From: Akkermansia muciniphila
GTDB lineage: Bacteria; Verrucomicrobiota; Verrucomicrobiia; Opitutales; Opitutaceae
Length of the DNA stretch: 64,000 bases
Direction: 5' to 3'
Assembly (NCBI GenBank): GCA_945888375.1
Contig: CAMCZZ010000001.1
Location: 1-64,000 of the forward strand
Shown here: positions 61,852 to 64,000 of the stretch, piece by piece
How the letters are laid out: each line of letters begins with the position of its first letter
How positions within the stretch are numbered: the first letter of the stretch is position 1
Made by a program: the position numbers and the translations under genes
The notes under the pieces: model-generated
The model's database searches: none
Told to the model about the DNA's origin: nothing
The model's input: the letters and a program-made list of their open reading frames with translations, nothing else

Positions 61852-64000
61852 TTAGAGAACGCCACTGGCGTAAAGCCATTCGGCATAGACCAGCTGCGCG
61901 GCGGACGACACGGCGCCGTCGCCGTCTCGGCGCAGTCGGAACTGCCACGTTTCTCCCGTCCCTAGGATGAAGTTCACCGGGCTCACCAGCGCCGCATTCG
62001 GCACGAACGTCGCCCACGAGCCCCACGAGCGATCCCCCGCCCGCTTCCGCCGCTGGATCGTGTGCGGGACGGCGCCATAGTCGATGCCGGCCGGCCGGGT
62101 GATCTCGAACTGGATCTTATCGCCCGCCGTGATACCGGCCAACGTGCTCTTCACGTAGTAGGCCTTGCCCAGCCAGGTCGTCACCACCAGGGGCACCGGC
62201 GTCGACGTCGTGAAGCGAAACACCAGGGCCTCCTTCTGGACCACGCGGCCGCCCTGATCGGCCGCCTGCACCACCACGCGGTGGTTCCCCTCCACCGCCG
62301 GCAGGATTACGGTGTCGGCGTAGCTGAAGGCCCCCTGCAGCGGCAGCGCGCGCCGTAGGTGCTCGGTCGTCGCGCCCGTCGCCTCAACGACCGAAAAGGC
62401 CCGGACCTCGACCAGGTCGTCCTGGTTATCCGCCACAGCCAGATCCAGCGACATCGAGCCGCTGGTCGGCACCGAGGCTCCATTGGCCGGGCTGGTCAGC
62501 GTGATCTGCGGAGCCCGCGCCAGGCCGGCCGGGAGCGAGTAGATGACGTCGGAATAGACGTCCGCTCCCTGCAGACCGGCCGCCTCGGCCGTGACCGGAT
62601 CGTAGACGGCGGAGGCCGACGAGGCCGCGAAGCGAAACACCCCTGGCGTCTGCTTGAGCAACAGGTCCGCGAAGTCGGCGTGCGTCAGCTCGCTGAGCCG
62701 CGATCTCGGCAGCACGTAGGCCTGGTGGCGGTTCCATGCCGCCGGGAAGGACACCGTCCCGCCGAAGGTGCCAAAATCCAGCGCCTTCGTGCCCAGACGC
62801 GCGCGCAGGATCGCCACGTCGTAGACCCCGGCCGAGACCGGCGCGACGTCCACCACCGAGCAGACCTCGACCCACTCCAGGTTTCCGTTCGCGCGGATCG
62901 TTCCGCTGCCCGGATCTATCGCCACCAGCACGAGGAGCAGCTCGTCGTTGCGGCCCGTCAGATCGACGCCCGTTCCCGTGGCCTCGCGCAGTAGGTTGGC
63001 ATCGATGGTCGGGTCGAAGGTCGGCCCGATCCCGCCGCCGAGCGTGGAGATCAGCGCCAGCCGGACCACGCCGTCATCAAAGGCCAGCGCGTTAACCAAG
63101 GTCGCCGGGCAAGCGAAGCCGAATTGAGAGCCGATGGAGGTGAAGTCTGTCCCCCCGTCCCAGTCCACGCCCGAGTAGAAAACCTCGACCCTCTCCCAGG
63201 TCGGCTCCGGGCGCACCGCGAGCAGGCTGATCCATGGGCCGCCCTCGCCGTCGAAGGGCAACGTGATGAGCTGAAATTCGTCCAGCGGCCCGATGGCCTC
63301 GGGCTCCGGATCCGCGATGGCGTAGCCGGGCAGATAGCCCTCTGGCACCGCGCCCGGATCGCTCTCCCATTCCAGCGTCACCGGTCCGGTCGGCCCGACC
63401 AGGCGGCCGGTGCAGCGGCAGAGCAGCACCACGCCCGCGCCGCCCGGCTCCGGGTCCACGTCGAGCTTGAACCAGTCGCCCGGCCGGATCGGCGTCCCGG
63501 AGGGGTTCACCGCCCGCGCCCGCCGGACCTTGATCGAGCCCTTCAGGATAACGCGACCCGCCCGGCGCAGCTCGGCCGCGCCCTGCGCCCGCGCCGCGCT
63601 CCGGATCGTCACCTGCTTGCGGCTCAGCTTCCGCACCGTGGGCCGGCCCTGCTGGCGAAGCAGCGCGAGGTCGTCGACCTTCTCGGCCGAGTCCGCGTAG
63701 GCGTAGTCCCGGTCGGAGAAGTCCACCGAGATCCCGGTCGCCAGCTCGTCCACCGCCGCCGCCCCCAGATCGAGCTCCGCCACCAGGGCGTTGGCATCGA
63801 GCGTGGTGACGGCGCCGGCCGGTCCGGTCTCGGTCCAGCGGCCCACCTCGACCAGGCCGGTCGAGCCGAGGCGAAACCACAGGTCGCCCGGTGCCCCCAG
63901 ATCGAGCAGCAGCGAGCGCGCGGCCGCCTGGGAGGTCCAGAGCGCGGAGCAGTCCGCCAGCGCCCGCACCGTGGCGTCGGCCTGGATCGCGGCCGCCAGG
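61852..64000 (-). CDS. Phage-tail-like host-specificity protein, partial (5' end beyond window)
   Basis: At least 716 residues, open through the right edge; the last visible codons (LAAAIQADATVRALADCSALW) show it continues. The part resembles tail-tip/central tail proteins of phages: LLLDLGAPGDLWFRLGSTGLVEVGRW, a segment with ISVDFSDRDYAYADSAEKVDD, VNPSGTPIRPGDWFKLDVDPE, then an Ig-like ITLTSPANGASVPTSGS stretch and a C-terminal beta domain with WQFRLRRDGDG. The best general fit is a tail-tip protein of the J/GTA-baseplate kind; no single decisive motif is present. It suggests a prophage or tail-like particle locus starting at the right end. Confidence 0.55.
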   Translation of the reverse strand, partial: LAAAIQADATVRALADCSALWTSQAAARSLLLDLGAPGDLWFRLGSTGLVEVGRWTETGPAGAVTTLDANALVAELDLGAAAVDELATGISVDFSDRDYAYADSAEKVDDLALLRQQGRPTVRKLSRKQVTIRSAARAQGAAELRRAGRVILKGSIKVRRARAVNPSGTPIRPGDWFKLDVDPEPGGAGVVLLCRCTGRLVGPTGPVTLEWESDPGAVPEGYLPGYAIADPEPEAIGPLDEFQLITLPFDGEGGPWISLLAVRPEPTWERVEVFYSGVDWDGGTDFTSIGSQFGFACPATLVNALAFDDGVVRLALISTLGGGIGPTFDPTIDANLLREATGTGVDLTGRNDELLLVLVAIDPGSGTIRANGNLEWVEVCSVVDVAPVSAGVYDVAILRARLGTKALDFGTFGGTVSFPAAWNRHQAYVLPRSRLSELTHADFADLLLKQTPGVFRFAASSASAVYDPVTAEAAGLQGADVYSDVIYSLPAGLARAPQITLTSPANGASVPTSGSMSLDLAVADNQDDLVEVRAFSVVEATGATTEHLRRALPLQGAFSYADTVILPAVEGNHRVVVQAADQGGRVVQKEALVFRFTTSTPVPLVVTTWLGKAYYVKSTLAGITAGDKIQFEITRPAGIDYGAVPHTIQRRKRAGDRSWGSWATFVPNAALVSPVNFILGTGETWQFRLRRDGDGAVSSAAQLVYAEWLYASGVL

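Noticed and set aside
61852-64000. Calling a prophage
   Set aside because: Only one partial tail-like gene is visible; no integrase, capsid, terminase or attachment site in the window.

Overview
The window looks like a chromosomal segment of a GC-rich member of Verrucomicrobiota, most likely Opitutaceae. This is inferred from the mix of secreted proteins (a giant autotransporter-associated beta-strand-repeat protein, a DUF1800/DUF1501 pair, DUF3826 proteins, tandem secreted pectate lyases), the sodium:solute symporters, the absence of SusC/SusD pairs, and the scarcity of Shine-Dalgarno sequences. No rRNA or other taxonomic marker is present, so the family-level call is tentative.

Layout. 1-6180: the 3' end of pyruvate phosphate dikinase with a clear terminator, a GH88 unsaturated-uronyl hydrolase and an M20 peptidase on the minus strand, then a plus-strand run of pdxH, a SixA-like phosphatase, an RmlD-like reductase and a lipoate-protein ligase-like gene. 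6231-28875: a large divergent carbohydrate locus. Its minus arm (16299 down to 6231) carries an SSS symporter, an iron-dependent alcohol dehydrogenase, a DapA-type aldolase/synthase, a four-carbon acid-sugar kinase (DUF1537), a PdxA-type dehydrogenase, a sialidase-fold protein and an alpha-glucuronidase-like protein. Its plus arm (16746 to 28875) carries an MGH1-like glycosidase, a beta-helix/DUF6298-type protein, a DUF5060/DUF5605-type glycosidase, a GH43, a second SSS symporter, a sialidase-fold protein and a GH78 alpha-L-rhamnosidase. Most junctions are ATGA overlaps or gaps of a few bases, so each arm is probably one operon. 29387-33814: the autotransporter-repeat surface protein with its own terminator.

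34159-49025: a minus-strand pectin cluster that begins with a free-standing DUF3826 protein, continues with four secreted PL1-type pectate lyases (three are close tandem paralogues), and ends with a GH95 enzyme carrying its own N-terminal DUF3826 domain. 49341-51403: tRNA-Arg(CCT), aroC and an unusual P-loop protein. 51440-51900: a decayed IS256-family transposase. 52077-58717: a HEAT-like membrane protein, an AT-richer secreted protein of unknown function, and a trio of pseudopilin-like, DUF1501 and DUF1800 genes. 58831-61538: vanZ-like gene overlapping ligA. 61550-61678: an imperfect inverted-repeat element. 61852-end: a partial phage-tail-like gene running off the right edge.

Together the enzymes describe breakdown of pectin, probably including branched rhamnogalacturonan: pectate lyases cut the backbone, GH88 removes unsaturated ends, GH78, GH95, GH43 and the less characterised families trim side chains, and the symporters plus the dehydrogenase/kinase/aldolase set take up and catabolise released acidic sugars. 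The exact substrate is inference. No transcriptional regulator was recognised anywhere in the 64 kb.
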